DNA of 64,000 nt from Phymatolithon calcareum. Taxonomy: Eukaryota; Rhodophyta; Florideophyceae; Hapalidiales. This document shows, in pieces, positions 22,498-33,656 of the stretch. A program made the translations under genes and the position numbers. Where the stretch lies: assembly GCA_977006965.1 (NCBI GenBank), contig OZ345356.1, positions 3,038,001-3,102,000 on the forward strand, given 5' to 3'. Under the pieces are notes generated by a model, which was not told the DNA's origin, searched no databases, and saw only the letters and a list, made by a program, of their open reading frames with translations. The number at the start of each line of letters is the position of its first letter. The stretch's first letter is position 1.

Positions 22498-22770
22498 ATG
22501 AATGAAGGTTTACCGAAAAGCATAATATTTTTTACATTTCCCAAAGTATATTACAGAAAATTCAAATTTACCCTCAAAAAGCCAAGCACAGGATTCTTTG
22601 CACGCCCTGATTCTTGGACATTTCCTCATCCCTGGGAAGAAAAATATTCTAAACTCGATCAAGCTTTCAAAGTAATGACCAAGCTACGACTTTCGAATAT
22701 TCAAAAAGTGATGCTCGAAATTGCAGTTGATACTGTCCAAGAATATGTCGAAAGTCAACTACTTAAATGA
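22498..22770 (+). CDS. Hypothetical protein, 90 aa, AT-rich
   Basis: ATG-initiated frame with a protein-like composition (FARPDSWTFPHPWEEKYSKL, then an amphipathic C-terminal helix NIQKVMLEIAVDTVQEYVES). No family recognised. It ends 20 bp before a LINE fragment and may be a truncated gene. Confidence 0.3.
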   Translation: MNEGLPKSIIFFTFPKVYYRKFKFTLKKPSTGFFARPDSWTFPHPWEEKYSKLDQAFKVMTKLRLSNIQKVMLEIAVDTVQEYVESQLLK

Positions 22771-22789
22771 AAACGATTCTTCAAGTATG

Positions 22790-23396
22790 TTTTAGGGAGA
22801 TATGGCCAGCACTGCCATGGAAGTATGCGAGTTCTGTGACGACCAGAACCAACTGCCATGAGGAGAAGACACCAAGCAGAAAAGTTCTCTGCGAGTCTAG
22901 TGAGACAGAAGAAACGGCTCGATGAGGCAGATGAGCATTCTGCGAGAGATGAAGACATTAAGGAGGCAACCAAGGACATAGAGTGCCTCAAGAAATATGA
23001 ATATCTGCAACAAGTTCTGGATAAAGCCAAGGAGGGATCAGTGTCAAAGAAAGGGCGACGAAAAGAAAAAATTGAGTTATGGCAGAGGAAGAAGAGTGAA
23101 GATCGCTCGAGATACTAACTGATTCGAACAATCTACCGGTGGTTTTCCGCGTAAGAGAAAAGTCTACACGGTTGCGATGCTTACGGCTGATATTCAATAG
23201 AGCAACTCTGTGGAGAAAATCAGTGCTAGGTGCATACTTTGGTGTCACAGCCTTGATTGAGATGGTCGCGCTCCAACGCATTCTATCCTCATTCAAGATT
23301 AGTCCTGAAATTCAATTTGAATGTAAGCAACTCACTAGAGCACTTGTTGGGAGAGAAATACAAATCAAGGATATACTGAATGGTCAAAATACGTGA
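22790..23396 (+). pseudogene. LINE family A 3' fragment
   Basis: ORF 22858-23118 reads MRRRHQAEKFSASLVRQKKR, matching the RT C-terminus at 19074-20396. After a stop, ORF 23139-23396 encodes the tail (RLRCLRLIFNRATLWRKSVL, TRALVGREIQIKDIL). Orientation is opposite to the copies at 18678 and 20950. Confidence 0.75.
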
Positions 23397-23935
23397 GCTT
23401 AGAAAACCGTGCGAAAGCGGCCCTGTTACTCTTGAAGAGAGGCCTCGGGAGCTTTTAAAATAAATCAATACATATCCCCGCTATCTCAGGATGCTGTTGA
23501 GTGTTGTAACGACCCATGTTCCTCGAATGCCCATTTTATTTTCAAAAAAGTAAATATAGTTACATGCGCTCTTCTTATTGTTCCCAGGTTACTCAGAGAG
23601 CACCCCTGTCTTAAATATCAGTTGGCTCTGTATTCCAAATTTCCCGATGGCGCTGCCCATTTAAGAAGTAACGGCGGAGTCTTGTCTGGAGCAAACGGTG
23701 AAAACTACTGGAAAATTTCAGGCACCATTGTGAGCTTTCGTGTTCTTCAAGCTATAGATTACAATATCGCACCTCACCCTAGGTTCCCGTGCTCACGTGG
23801 CGACTCGTCATCACCATCAACTCTGCAGCGCCACATATGCAACCTCCTCCACATAAAACTCTTTCTCCGTCAATGATCTGTTGCTATTTTCCGCCTAGCA
23901 TCACATCGCCGTGTTGAAGCCCCCGCAAAGCAGAG
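23397..23935. other. No gene recognised
   Basis: Only ORF 23622-23876 (84 codons), without motifs. Confidence 0.35.
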
Positions 23936-24479
23936 TTGGGCGTTTCGGTTTGGCTCTCCGCGCGAGTCGTCGCAGCGTCTTTCGTTACTGTTCTTACATT
24001 CGTGGTCGTGCTCAGGGTGACTGCGCCGCTCTGGCTACACGCCACAACATTGTACCTAGAACCACTCAGCGTCCACGGGGGCGAAATCTTTGACGAGTAC
24101 GAAGGCTCGGTGGTCCCAGATGTTGTGCCAGAAAGAAATGCGATGAGATCTGATTACACTTCCTTGTGCCTCCTACGTTGCTCTCTTTCCTGTACAGTAC
24201 TTAAATTGGCCCGCCTCAGAATCGCCCAACAGTGTTGTCAATTGCTCTCACTCTTGGGTGCTAGAGAGACTCAACTCAACTTGTGTTTTCTACAGCAGAA
24301 ATGTGCCACTCTCTTCAGAGATAGTTGAAAGATTCCCTGACCGTTTATTATTCAAACATGTAATGCAGGGTCGCGGGGGCTCCTCTATTAGTACGACAGC
24401 ATGCTACGAGAACACGCTGAGGACCGCCATATTCGGTGCTTGTCAACCTAGCGGCAATGGACCGTACATCAGAGTTTAA
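23936..24479 (+). pseudogene. Broken gene for a membrane-anchored lumenal protein
   Basis: The first frame gives an N-terminal hydrophobic segment (VVAASFVTVLTFVVVL) flanked by Arg, then a soluble acidic stretch ending near 24150. The next frame continues coherently (LITLPCASYVALFPVQYLNW) with potential N-glycosylation sites (NCS, NST) and ends TACYENTLRTAIFGACQPSG. A single frameshift near 24150 therefore separates two halves of one type II membrane-protein-like gene. Such architecture is typical of Golgi glycosyl- or sulfotransferases, but no catalytic motif is recognised. The 5' start is not certain: the listed frame has no clear ATG before the hydrophobic segment. Confidence 0.4.
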
Positions 24480-24854
24480 GTTGGCGTTTCTTAAGATTAC
24501 AGTGTGTACTTAGTGAGCGCACTTTCAAATGTAAGGATTGCAGGCGGACATTCCTACATGAAGGTGAAGCCGCAGCGTAAAGTTGTGAAGCTCAAATCAT
24601 GTTTCTTAAGCCTGAATTTGCTTTGCTTTTAGGCGAAACATATAGCAATGGTTGCCAATACAACTTTCAAATCGGCGTAAATTCACGTACTAGTGTTTCT
24701 TTCAAAGGTTGCTAAGCTGAACCAGTGGATCAAGATGTAGACATTGCTTTGCCGCGCAGGTAATTGCAATGTTCGCGATTAAGGAAGTCCCGCAGCGCCA
24801 AAGCGTAAGCACAAGATGTTTTTGCCAATTGAAAACATCAATCAAGCAGCGTAC
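24480..24854. other. No gene recognised
   Basis: No ORF of note or known element. Confidence 0.35.
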
Positions 24855-25058
24855 GCTCTGAACAAACAAAGGACCAGGAACGCTTGTTCTCCCTGCCGAT
24901 TACCTCTTGAATATGGCGCCACGCTCTGAACAAAGAAAGGACCAGGAACACTTGTTCTACCTGCTAATTACCTCTTGAATATGGCGCCATGCTCTGAACA
25001 AACAAAGGACCAGGAACACATGTTATCCCTGCCGAATGCCCCTTCAATATGGCGCCAC
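24855..25058. repeat. 68-bp tandem repeat, three units
   Basis: Units start at 24855, 24923 and 24991 with GCTCTGAACAAA and end with AATATGGCGCCA(C/T). They are continuous, without unique spacers, so this is not a CRISPR array. The third unit is the most diverged. Confidence 0.9.
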
Positions 25059-25946
25059 AAGTATGTGCAGCGTGAGCAGCTAATATTTGTTGAGGTACCT
25101 CTGGCCCACCGCGCGGCAGTTCTGTACCTGTAGAAAGCGCTCCAGAGCGAAACAAAACGTAGATTACGCAGTCCTGCGCCATCCCCCTAAACAATGTTCT
25201 GACGCACGTCATGCGCGTCTCTGTACACCGAGAGCAGCTTCCAGCTGATTACTGGGACTGACGTGGGATTTGTTCGGGCACGTAATCGAGGCACGGGTGT
25301 CGACACTGTCGTCACGTCTCGCGTTACAGGCAGCAGTAGTCATTAGTAGCTACATATTTGTCGCTCAGAAGCAAATTTTAGATTATATTTTGGGATACAA
25401 TTTGTTTTTGAAAATCTACTTCTGCGCGCTATGTTTATCAGGGGTCCGAAAATAATGCCTTCAGAGGGCTTTGTTCGGGGAGGCGCACGATCTGGTGTTC
25501 ATGTCTAGTATAGACTGGGCCTGACATAGTTTTATGTTGAATATGATGTTTATCATAAAACTACAGTATAACCTTCTTAACTGCATCGCGGCGGTAAACG
25601 TATGTACGTTGCACTAATACAGGGTTTGCACCTGCACAGGGTCAATCTTATCGTCTGTTGACAAAAATTACAGTGCAGTACTGCTTTGTGTTCGATAATT
25701 TTGCCTTACTGAAGTATGATGCTACCCATGGACTTGCAAATTGCTGGAAGCAGATTGAAGTTGCAATCCAAGCCTTCATAAATATAACCAAAATTAATGC
25801 TCCGACAGCACTCTATTGCAATAATGCAGGTTGAAATTGACCTTAGAATTTTGATATTTTTAGACGTATTCCAAGCTCGTCGTTGCGTCTCGGTTACACC
25901 AATACAGGGATTACAATTAAACGGGTTGCAGTCTTGGAGGTAATAC
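25059..25946. other. No gene recognised
   Basis: Short ORFs only, no repeat or motif recognised. Confidence 0.35.
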
Positions 25947-26827
25947 CAGGGGAATGTTAGAGGGGAAGTAATGCAAAAATTTTATGTTACATAAAGTAAA
26001 GCAAAAAAGACGCAAGAGTTGTGCCAGGTAAATTATGAGCATTTGGTAGTATCAAAAATGTAATGTTAAAATTAGGTGCTCACGGGGGTATGAGTAGGAC
26101 GAAGTTGGTCGTTTTCCAATAGGGAAGTGCCAGGGCGACTTCGACGTCTAGATGGAGATTTACAGTGCATGGACTGTGCAGTAAAGTCTGCTTTAGCTGG
26201 CACAGGTTTGATGTGTGCAATTAGGCCGAATGGGAATAAATTTTGAAAATCCGGCTACGTGGTTTTCTGGGATAGACTGTTTTTCACTGGACTCGATCTG
26301 GGATTTGGTGATGGACATTTCTTGCGTATCAGAATCGTGTAGCCACGGCGGTCTCCTTTGCAATTTCCGGCCCTGCTCGCAACCTGTGCACTTGACAATG
26401 AGCTGGAGTCAGATGATATTTCCGAAGGGTCCATATAGCTCGCACTCGCCGAACGGTAATAAAATCTTGAATCTCACCACTGCCTTCCGATTCCAACGAA
26501 GCAAGAGCTCGAGGCATCTGAGACATTTTAAAAGTTTGACACGAAGAATAATGTTTGCGAAAACTATAAATCATGCGCCATAGCCGATTTGTGCACAGTG
26601 CGCATCGAGTACAAGAAAACATTAATTCCATTTATTCTCACCACGAAATGGATCTGCAACGAGAGCCTCGCTCACATTACGAACTCGTACTGTTCGCGAA
26701 AGACTTACAGCTATTCTTCTATTTCTCACATACTTCTATAATACATTTGTAGTGTTTCATACGCGCAAGGCAATCACAGGGAGGGTAGAAAAGGGGTTTG
26801 CTTTACTCCCCCTCTAACATTCCCCTG
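25947..26827. mobile_element. Candidate non-autonomous element with 31-bp terminal inverted repeats
   Basis: The left end CAGGGGAATGTTAGAGGGG continues to GCAAA (25947-25977). The right end, 26797-26827, is its reverse complement with two mismatches. Inside are ORFs on both strands (26215-26583 plus, 26329-26631 minus) without known motifs. No flanking target duplication is obvious. 5'-CAGGGG termini resemble some hAT-like ends, but the family is not determined. Confidence 0.5.
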
Positions 26828-26873
26828 CTTGTACAACACATCGATATATCGATGTGCACATCGTTGTACAAGC
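26827..26873. repeat. Nested palindrome
   Basis: The inner 20-bp perfect palindrome CACATCGATATATCGATGTG (26837-26856) sits inside an 11-bp inverted repeat GCTTGTACAAC / GTTGTACAAGC (26827-26837, 26863-26873), directly at the right end of the inverted-repeat element. Confidence 0.85.
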
Positions 26874-26916
26874 GATATACTTTGATAGTCCTCCTCGTCG
26901 CCGGCGAAATAGAGAC

Positions 26917-26969
26917 GTATGATACGTTATTACAGTAGTATGTAACACTACTGTAATAACGTATCATAC
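26917..26969. repeat. Perfect 23-bp inverted repeat with 7-nt loop
   Basis: Arms 26917-26939 and 26947-26969 (GTATGATACGTTATTACAGT... and its exact complement), loop ATGTAAC. It lies 8 bp upstream of ORF 26978-27166. Could be a transcribed hairpin, an operator or a fold-back scar. Confidence 0.9.
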
Positions 26970-26977
26970 ACACTCGT

Positions 26978-27166
26978 ATGTTTTCTTCGTTCGCGCGTTG
27001 CGTTCACATTCTTTTTCTACAGTACAACATGCCAAGGAGGTACGACTTAGAACACTATGTCTTCAGTGTGATTCAATCCAAACGCATCTACACCGACCAC
27101 AGCGTATGCGCCACCGTCCGATTTGTAGCCCAGCACTCATATTTGTATGATTTGGAAGGGCTCTAG
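26978..27166 (+). CDS. Small hypothetical ORF, 62 codons
   Basis: Starts just after the palindrome. An inner Met gives MPRRYDLEHYVFSVIQSKR. No family recognised, and it may be chance or a truncated gene. 27167-27540 beyond it has no recognised gene. Confidence 0.2.
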   Translation: MFSSFARCVHILFLQYNMPRRYDLEHYVFSVIQSKRIYTDHSVCATVRFVAQHSYLYDLEGL

Positions 27167-27539
27167 ATCCCTCTTTACACGGAGAGTATATCTGAAGGCT
27201 CGAAGACATGAAAGTTACTTGAGAGCTAGACACCGGTCAAATATACGAGAAATGCTAAACCTAGGCAGCCAACACTTTCAGTTGACAGCGATGAGATCAT
27301 CTCAGACGTTTTCCTAAAGCCGTAGAGCCCAGAAAGTGCTACATGAGGTAAACCCCAACCGTGAGCAGTTCGATACTGATTCTCTTAGGTGGAGAGCTTA
27401 AATTTTCTCGCCAGAGATCGCCATCGACCGCATGTAGTAGATGTTGCTGTCGAAGAGGTGGGACGCGGATTGAAATCTTTGTAAGCGGCAAACCGGAGCG
27501 ATAGAAGTCGTGAACGCTGTGTGGGCACATCTCACATTT

Positions 27540-27960
27540 ACCACAACAAGGAGGCTCTCAGGACATGCACAGGGACGATTCTCGTGTAGGAATGTGTTGA
27601 CCTGCCGTCAATGTTACTATAGTACATAGCGTCTCAAGACTTCAAACGGATTCTGACCCATGGAAACTATTCTCAAGTCTACGTCTCCGTTTTTTGGCTC
27701 CGCTGATGTATCAACTCTCCTGTACGGCTGTGAATCACGGAAGTTGACAGAATCAGTGCGGAAGAAGCTCAAGTTAACAGGTGCTAAGATGCTAAGTGCT
27801 GCTACAATGCATTAGATCAACGCTAGAATCAATCCTTGGTGACATACCTGGCCTAGAAGTGAAAGCAGCAGTCATACTCGCTAAGGATAGAATTGAACGG
27901 AAGAAAATTAGGCCCTCAAATCGCTGCTAAGGCCACTAGGGGAAAGGGCAAATTAATGAA
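27540..27960 (+). pseudogene. Degenerate LINE reverse transcriptase thumb fragment
   Basis: STLLYGCESRKLTESVRKKL (about 27713-27775) matches the LLYGCExW region typical of LINE RT thumb/C-terminal parts. Surrounding frames are broken. A different LINE lineage from families A-C. 27960-28450 has no recognised gene. Confidence 0.45.
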
Positions 27961-28548
27961 TGACTGAATTGTCGATCGCAATCCAAGTGCAATTGGGACG
28001 CAATCTGATATCTCATGTTATTATTCCCCTTTTCGGACTGGGTCCGAGTCCAAACTCCTTGCTATCGTTGATGTACAGCATTGCCCTCAGCTCCAAGTCT
28101 GCAACAAAAAAGCTCAGGTGCAGTATGGTCTCGCTACTAACCAGCAATTCCTGTTGTGTAATTACTCGTGCTTTCTGTTGCTTCGTCCGAAGGGGAGACA
28201 GAGAATCGTTTGTTGGAAATAATCAAAAAAGAAAAACTCGAGTCAGAGTACAGTGTATGGTCAAACTACATAGTACCCTCCTGTTGAGTCTCGCCGATTC
28301 CCGAAACTGATCATGTGGTAAGTAGATTTGAACTGCAAACTATTTGGCATCTTCTACAGCGGTACTCAATGCACGAATTAGTTCTTTCGAAAGCGCCAAT
28401 GACATCTGTAAACTGTGTTGGTCGAAACCTAAAATAAACTCAGCATCCGAAGGTGATAGAACAAATTTTGTCGATGTGTAGAGCAGTCGCTTCGATAGAT
28501 TATCGAAGTTATGCGGGTTCCACTACCTCCAATTCAAGACATGGTGTG

Positions 28549-29666
28549 ATGGTCGTCGTCACAATGAATTGCCTTGGACTCATCAAAAGTCAATTATTTT
28601 TACTCTATTTTACTCTCTTGGCGTGTTTCTGTCTCCATTTCAAACTACGAGGCATTCGGCAATACGGCCAAAAGAGAAGAATTTGGACGACAACCACACA
28701 GTCATCCGTACCACACCATACGCGAGTGCCTATGGACAAGTTTGCCAAAGTTTTGCGGCTGAACACGGATGAGCCTCATAGATGTCCACGCGTGATGTTC
28801 TTGAGGACGCCCAAGTCAGCGACAAGTTCGATTTCCGCACTATTTTTCGCCAAGAAGGCACTCGTCGGAGAGGTTTGTGACAAGAAAATGTTCCGTTTAA
28901 GACGGTACATGAAAAACAAATACACCATCAACACAGAGGTTCTCGCCAATGTTTCACAACCTATCCTCGACCAGTACTCACAATTCGTCGCACACATGAA
29001 CTACACTACCAAACTACGCAAGCGCCTCAATGTACAAACACTGTACAGGGTGACGACGATCCGCACACCTCTCGGGCGAATGGAGAGTTTCATGCTGTAC
29101 GAGGTTGACCGCCCGTACACTGAAATGGAAAGTGCGCTACAGTACATGGCACCGCATCGAAAGGACCTGTTCGATCAACGACACAACTTGTCTGACGCCG
29201 ACATCAATGTGCTTATTGAGCGGATCATGGTCGACTTTCACCTCATAATTTTGAACGAGTTCTCGACCAGAGTTTTGCCGTACTCATGCATGACCTCAAG
29301 TGGAGAGCTGTGGATATGGTGGCACCGCGTATAAACGTCATGTCCGAAAAGGCACAGGAGACACGACTTTGAAAAGCGAAGGAGGACCGTTTCGAGATGA
29401 AAGAGGGAAAGGAGCTGTTTAGATTGAATTTGAAGGTCGATAGCATGCTTTACAAGAGATGTGTAGTAGAATTGAGGAAAACATTTGCAGCTCTCCCTGA
29501 AGTGTATCGCCATGTGCCGGAGGTGCTGCAACAGGTGCGGAGTGAGATGGTGCGATTTTGTGGTGTGGAAGTGAAGAAGAAGCACTTTTCTAGACGAGAA
29601 ACCAAGTGTCTTCGAAGGTACCGCGAAAAACGAGTACGCGACGCACGCAGACAAGAGTTGAAGTGA
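28549..29666 (+). pseudogene. Galactose 3-O-sulfotransferase-like gene, frameshifted
   Basis: A type II Golgi-style protein: short cytoplasmic N-terminus, signal anchor (LFLLYFTLLACFCLHF, about residues 16-31), then the 5'-PAPS loop RVMFLRTPKSATSSI and the 3'-phosphate-binding motif YRVTTIRTPLGRMESF. Both motifs and their order fit the Gal-3-O-sulfotransferase family, which transfers sulfate from PAPS to galactosides. In red algae such enzymes are plausible for galactan sulfation. The ORF may start earlier (28453), but the Met at 28549 places the anchor correctly. A T is missing near 29258 relative to the 43.6-kb copy, shifting the frame. A TGA at 29370-29372 is shared by both copies. Sequence from 29203 on is duplicated in the palindrome. 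Confidence 0.7.
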
Positions 29667-31273
29667 AAATTACCAAAGCATCTGCTAATACGCTGATCAG
29701 CGTCTCAAGTACTAAGTATTCGTAGCTGGGGGGTATTTCAGACAGAATTTCTTATGGCTGGTGCGACCTGTTCCGGCGGTCTACCGAAACTCCCCATTCA
29801 TCCCCGTAGAGCACACCAAGAGGGACAATATTCCACTCCCTGTGAAAATTGCTTAGTACTAGACACCTCACCACGATGGCATTCGAAGAAAAAACCATGT
29901 GCAACAAACTGCCCTGTTCCTCGGTCAGGAGCCCTTAGTCTATCTTTGGGTGCCAGGTTTTTTGACTACCTAGGCTGGATCAGAGTTTCTGCAACGGCTC
30001 GCATCCAAAGTCCTATTCTTAAGAGTAGAGTTTATCTTTTGGCCTTCCAAGACGATATCCTCTGGGACACCTGTCGCCGCATTGGGCGGTGAGCTCCATG
30101 AGAACAATTGTAGCTACAAGAGGAAAATTCCATAGGATTTCCTCTTGGTCATAGCTTTGCAGCTCCTTACAATCTATTCCCGTTAGTTTATGAACAAACT
30201 AGAATGGCGTGAATGGGGTTTAATTAATATGATCTCGCACAGTTGTGGTCGAGCTCGCTCCCTTCTTTTCTGGTTGAGAGTATGGAAAGCGATAGTATAG
30301 CCAATATATTTCAAAGTAAGGGTAGGGTATGTGGCGCGGTGATTTTCGAATGTTGGATAGGTGGTTAATTCGCCTTCTCCCCCTGCGCCGCTGACGCGAT
30401 GGTCTTACTTGGAAAATTCCTCGCTGTTTGTAGCTGCAAAAAGTGAAAAACTTGCACCTGAAGAGGACAAAGTGTTTAGACGTCGGACGAAACAATAATT
30501 CGGAAAGACTAGAAGCACGAGATAGCAGGGACAATCCTCCTCGATTACTCAAAGCCTGATTTCTTGCAAGCAGCATGCCCAAGCGACACTAACCACGCGC
30601 ACGCGATTGTGATGCAGTCGAATTGGTACCGTTTTCCAGCTGAAAATGATCGGCATGTAAAGCACGCCATCGCCTTCGCAAGAAAAGGAGTGCCCGATAA
30701 GAAGAAAAGTGAGTAGCTATCATGGAGGCTGTGGAGACATGGACAAGATGTACGGAGGATAGAACGCTATTTTCCGCTCTCGAGAGACAGAGATTCCACG
30801 CCCGCATCCCGTTATTCGCTGTCGCTCTCAATGCCGCGTACCACCTATCGCAGTTCCATGTCATGTGCCAATCCACAGCAGCCACCTTCTGAAAAGCAAA
30901 TAGACGAATATACCGGAGCGCTAAACACAGCGCCACACAAAGCGAATCACGCTGTCGTGTTCGACACACAGGCCCGGATCTCCAATCGCTACTGCTTTCG
31001 CGACGGCTTCGGCGAACGATAATATCTGAGAAATCTGTTTGAGCGAAAGCACCAGCCTCTCGGAATAGTCTCTGTACTCGCTACGCCGGCCACACCGAGC
31101 CATTTGTGGTCCCCATGCAAAGTGACACGCAGATATCGACACTTTTGACTGGGCGAACGAGCAAACGACCATCTTGAACTTCGTTAAGCGCTCTTCCGAG
31201 AGCGTTGATAATTGTCGGATATTCTGGTATCGGGCCGGACGACATCGGGATAAGTGTTGCGCTTGGATAGAAG

Positions 31274-32333
31274 CTATTGCGCGAACGTGTGCGTCAGCAC
31301 TCTGTACTGGGAACTTATCACTTTCAAGACGACCGCCGTGCGGTCTGGGACAAATCTGGCCTGGTTTGTGAGATTGGGAGGTGGAGGGAATCGTGGCGGA
31401 TTGATGACGAATGGCTTGCATGACATGGCTGGTCCTGCGCGGACGATGCGCTTGCTTTCCTCAATAGGTTTCTGCACGGGAAGGTTAGCTCCTGGTTTTT
31501 GAGATGATTCTACAACTCTGCGATGCAATTCTACGTACTGTAATGAAAAAAAGGGGAGGCGCGCAACTGTATCATACCGATGAGTCGCTTCCCGGGGTTC
31601 ATTGAGGGCGCGAATCACATGGCTGTTTCCTCGACAAATATGGCAACGACGGCCTCGTTCACCAATAATTATTGGCCTCCGAAGATGTGGGCATACTTTA
31701 AGTGGAGAAGCCACGATTGCTCCCTTCGCTTCAGAACTGCCAAGTTGATCAACACTCCGGGATCGACCGTTTCGTCCATCAGGGAATGTGGATCTGTGTA
31801 GCCGAGATTGGTGTTGTCGCTCTTCATGTACGAGCTGCGTGTGTGCTTCGTTGATAAGCTCTCGTTTGGCGATTCTTAATTCGTCACTGTTTCGCGTTTT
31901 GGTGACCTTGGTTAATTTTTATTTGGGATCATGACGAGCAAGTGTGACGCGTGCACCAACTCTTTTGAGCAGTGTCAGTGGATTGTTTAATTTTCGATCT
32001 GCCCATGGCAATTGCATACCACAGCCGTGACATTTGCAGAGCCGTCCACAAGCAGTCAGGTCGTGCGGGAGTGTTTACAAGTTGCAAAGTGTGGCCAGTT
32101 CGTCAAGCAACGTGCCCTGCCCGAAATGCAAATCCCGAGCCGTTCGTAGATTTTGGTCGTTTGTGGACTGCTCCAGCGCGACAACAGAATGCGTATCATC
32201 CAAAATAAGATTGTTGAAGATCTTCGCGACGACAGCCGATTTGATCGTCGAGAGCAATTGCAAAACACTGCGCTTGCGCTCCAATAGGACCGTGCCAATG
32301 TCAAGTCGCTTCTTGACGTACAGGGTGCCGAAA
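31274..32333 (-). pseudogene. Unidentified Cys-containing pseudogene, left arm
   Basis: Mirror copy of 40521-41580, see there. Shares both in-frame TAA codons. A few substitutions distinguish it, most of them silent in the 69-codon block 32075-32284. Confidence 0.35.
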
Positions 32334-32553
32334 TTTTACCCACGACTCGCGCATACTCGCCTCTCTCACCATATTCAATTACCGCTGAGACAAGATTTTA
32401 CTCCCGCATTGTGTTGTCTTTAACCGTGGCGTCATGTCACAAATCTGGCGCGCGCGCATGGTGGAAAGCTCCAGGCGTGTTTCATGGCCTTTCCCATCAA
32501 GCAGTGTGGGCGATTTGCTGGATGGCAGTGACGGTAGGTGATTCGAGCGGGGG

Positions 32554-32991
32554 TTTGAACTTGCGGCGAGCGAGAAGTAAGATGGCTGTGAATAATGCGG
32601 GGCTATCGCATTGCGAGAAGCGAAGTGAGTGACGAGCGCTGATCTCAACTGTGTTGTTTGGGGCTTTTCTTTCAAGTGTTGACGAGTTGCTAGATGAAAA
32701 CGACCGCAGTTCAGGCATGCAGGGGCTTGAGTTTGGGTGAACGAAAAATGCGACCTGTGCGAATATTGCGAAGCTATGGCATTGCGAGAAGCAACGTGAG
32801 TTGCGAGCGCTGACCTCAACTGCGTTTGTTTGGGGCTTTTCCGTCAAGTGTGGACGAGTTGCTAGGTGGCAGCGACCGCAGCTCAGGCGTGCGGCGGCTT
32901 GAGCCTGAGCGAACGAGAAGTGGGACCCGTTCGAATATCGCGCACCTATGGCATTGCGAAAAGCGAAGTGAGCGACAAGCGCTGACCTCAA
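32554..32991. repeat. Minisatellite, about 168-bp unit (left arm)
   Basis: Mirror copy of 39867-40300. The third unit boundary differs from the right arm by a four-base indel. Confidence 0.75.
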
Positions 32992-33656
32992 CTGTGTTTG
33001 TTTGCTGGCGGCGGAGAAGTTCATCCTGGAGCTGGTGCGGTATAGCCAATGCTGTCTTGTCTTGATGCTGACGTGTACCGCGATGAACTGAGAGCCAGGA
33101 CATTGAAGTTTTCGTTGACAAATTCTAACAACAGGCAACTTTGCACAGGCTCGTAGGACAAAGGAAATAAGTAAGAGCAGGTAAGAGCAGTCAATAACTC
33201 AGTGAGTGCGTCGAGCAACTCTGCCGGATGGCAAACACCTCTTTGGCGCACGTCGCACAGATTTAATACTGACCCTGCACTGAACAACGCGGCAATGCTA
33301 GGTACATCTCAACCCGTTGCCTGCTGTGATTGTCTCGGAAGCGTGACAACGGTGGTTTGATGGATTCGTTTTTTCATTCCTTCTAGCAAATTTTTGCAAC
33401 ATTTCTGTAAAGAATCACTTGTGCATCGGACAAACTCGAAAACTAAGTTCTCTCTAGAGCAAGTGCACACAATTCTCTGACATAATATATCCATCAATTA
33501 GAAGACTTAACAAAAGTTTGGACACATAAACCGGAGTGGGAAAAGACCAACTGCCTTCTGCTGCACATAATTAGTAGTCCTGTCGCCCACCAACCCGGAA
33601 TGAGTGTCTATCTTCTTTATTTATTCCAATGTCAGGACAATAACTGCACTATTGAT

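Noticed and set aside
24855-25058. Possible CRISPR array
   Set aside because: Units are contiguous with no unique spacers, and the genome is eukaryotic.
26978-27166. Regulated gene controlled by the upstream palindromes
   Set aside because: The ORF is too short and has no recognised homology, so the link is speculative. Kept only as a low-confidence ORF.
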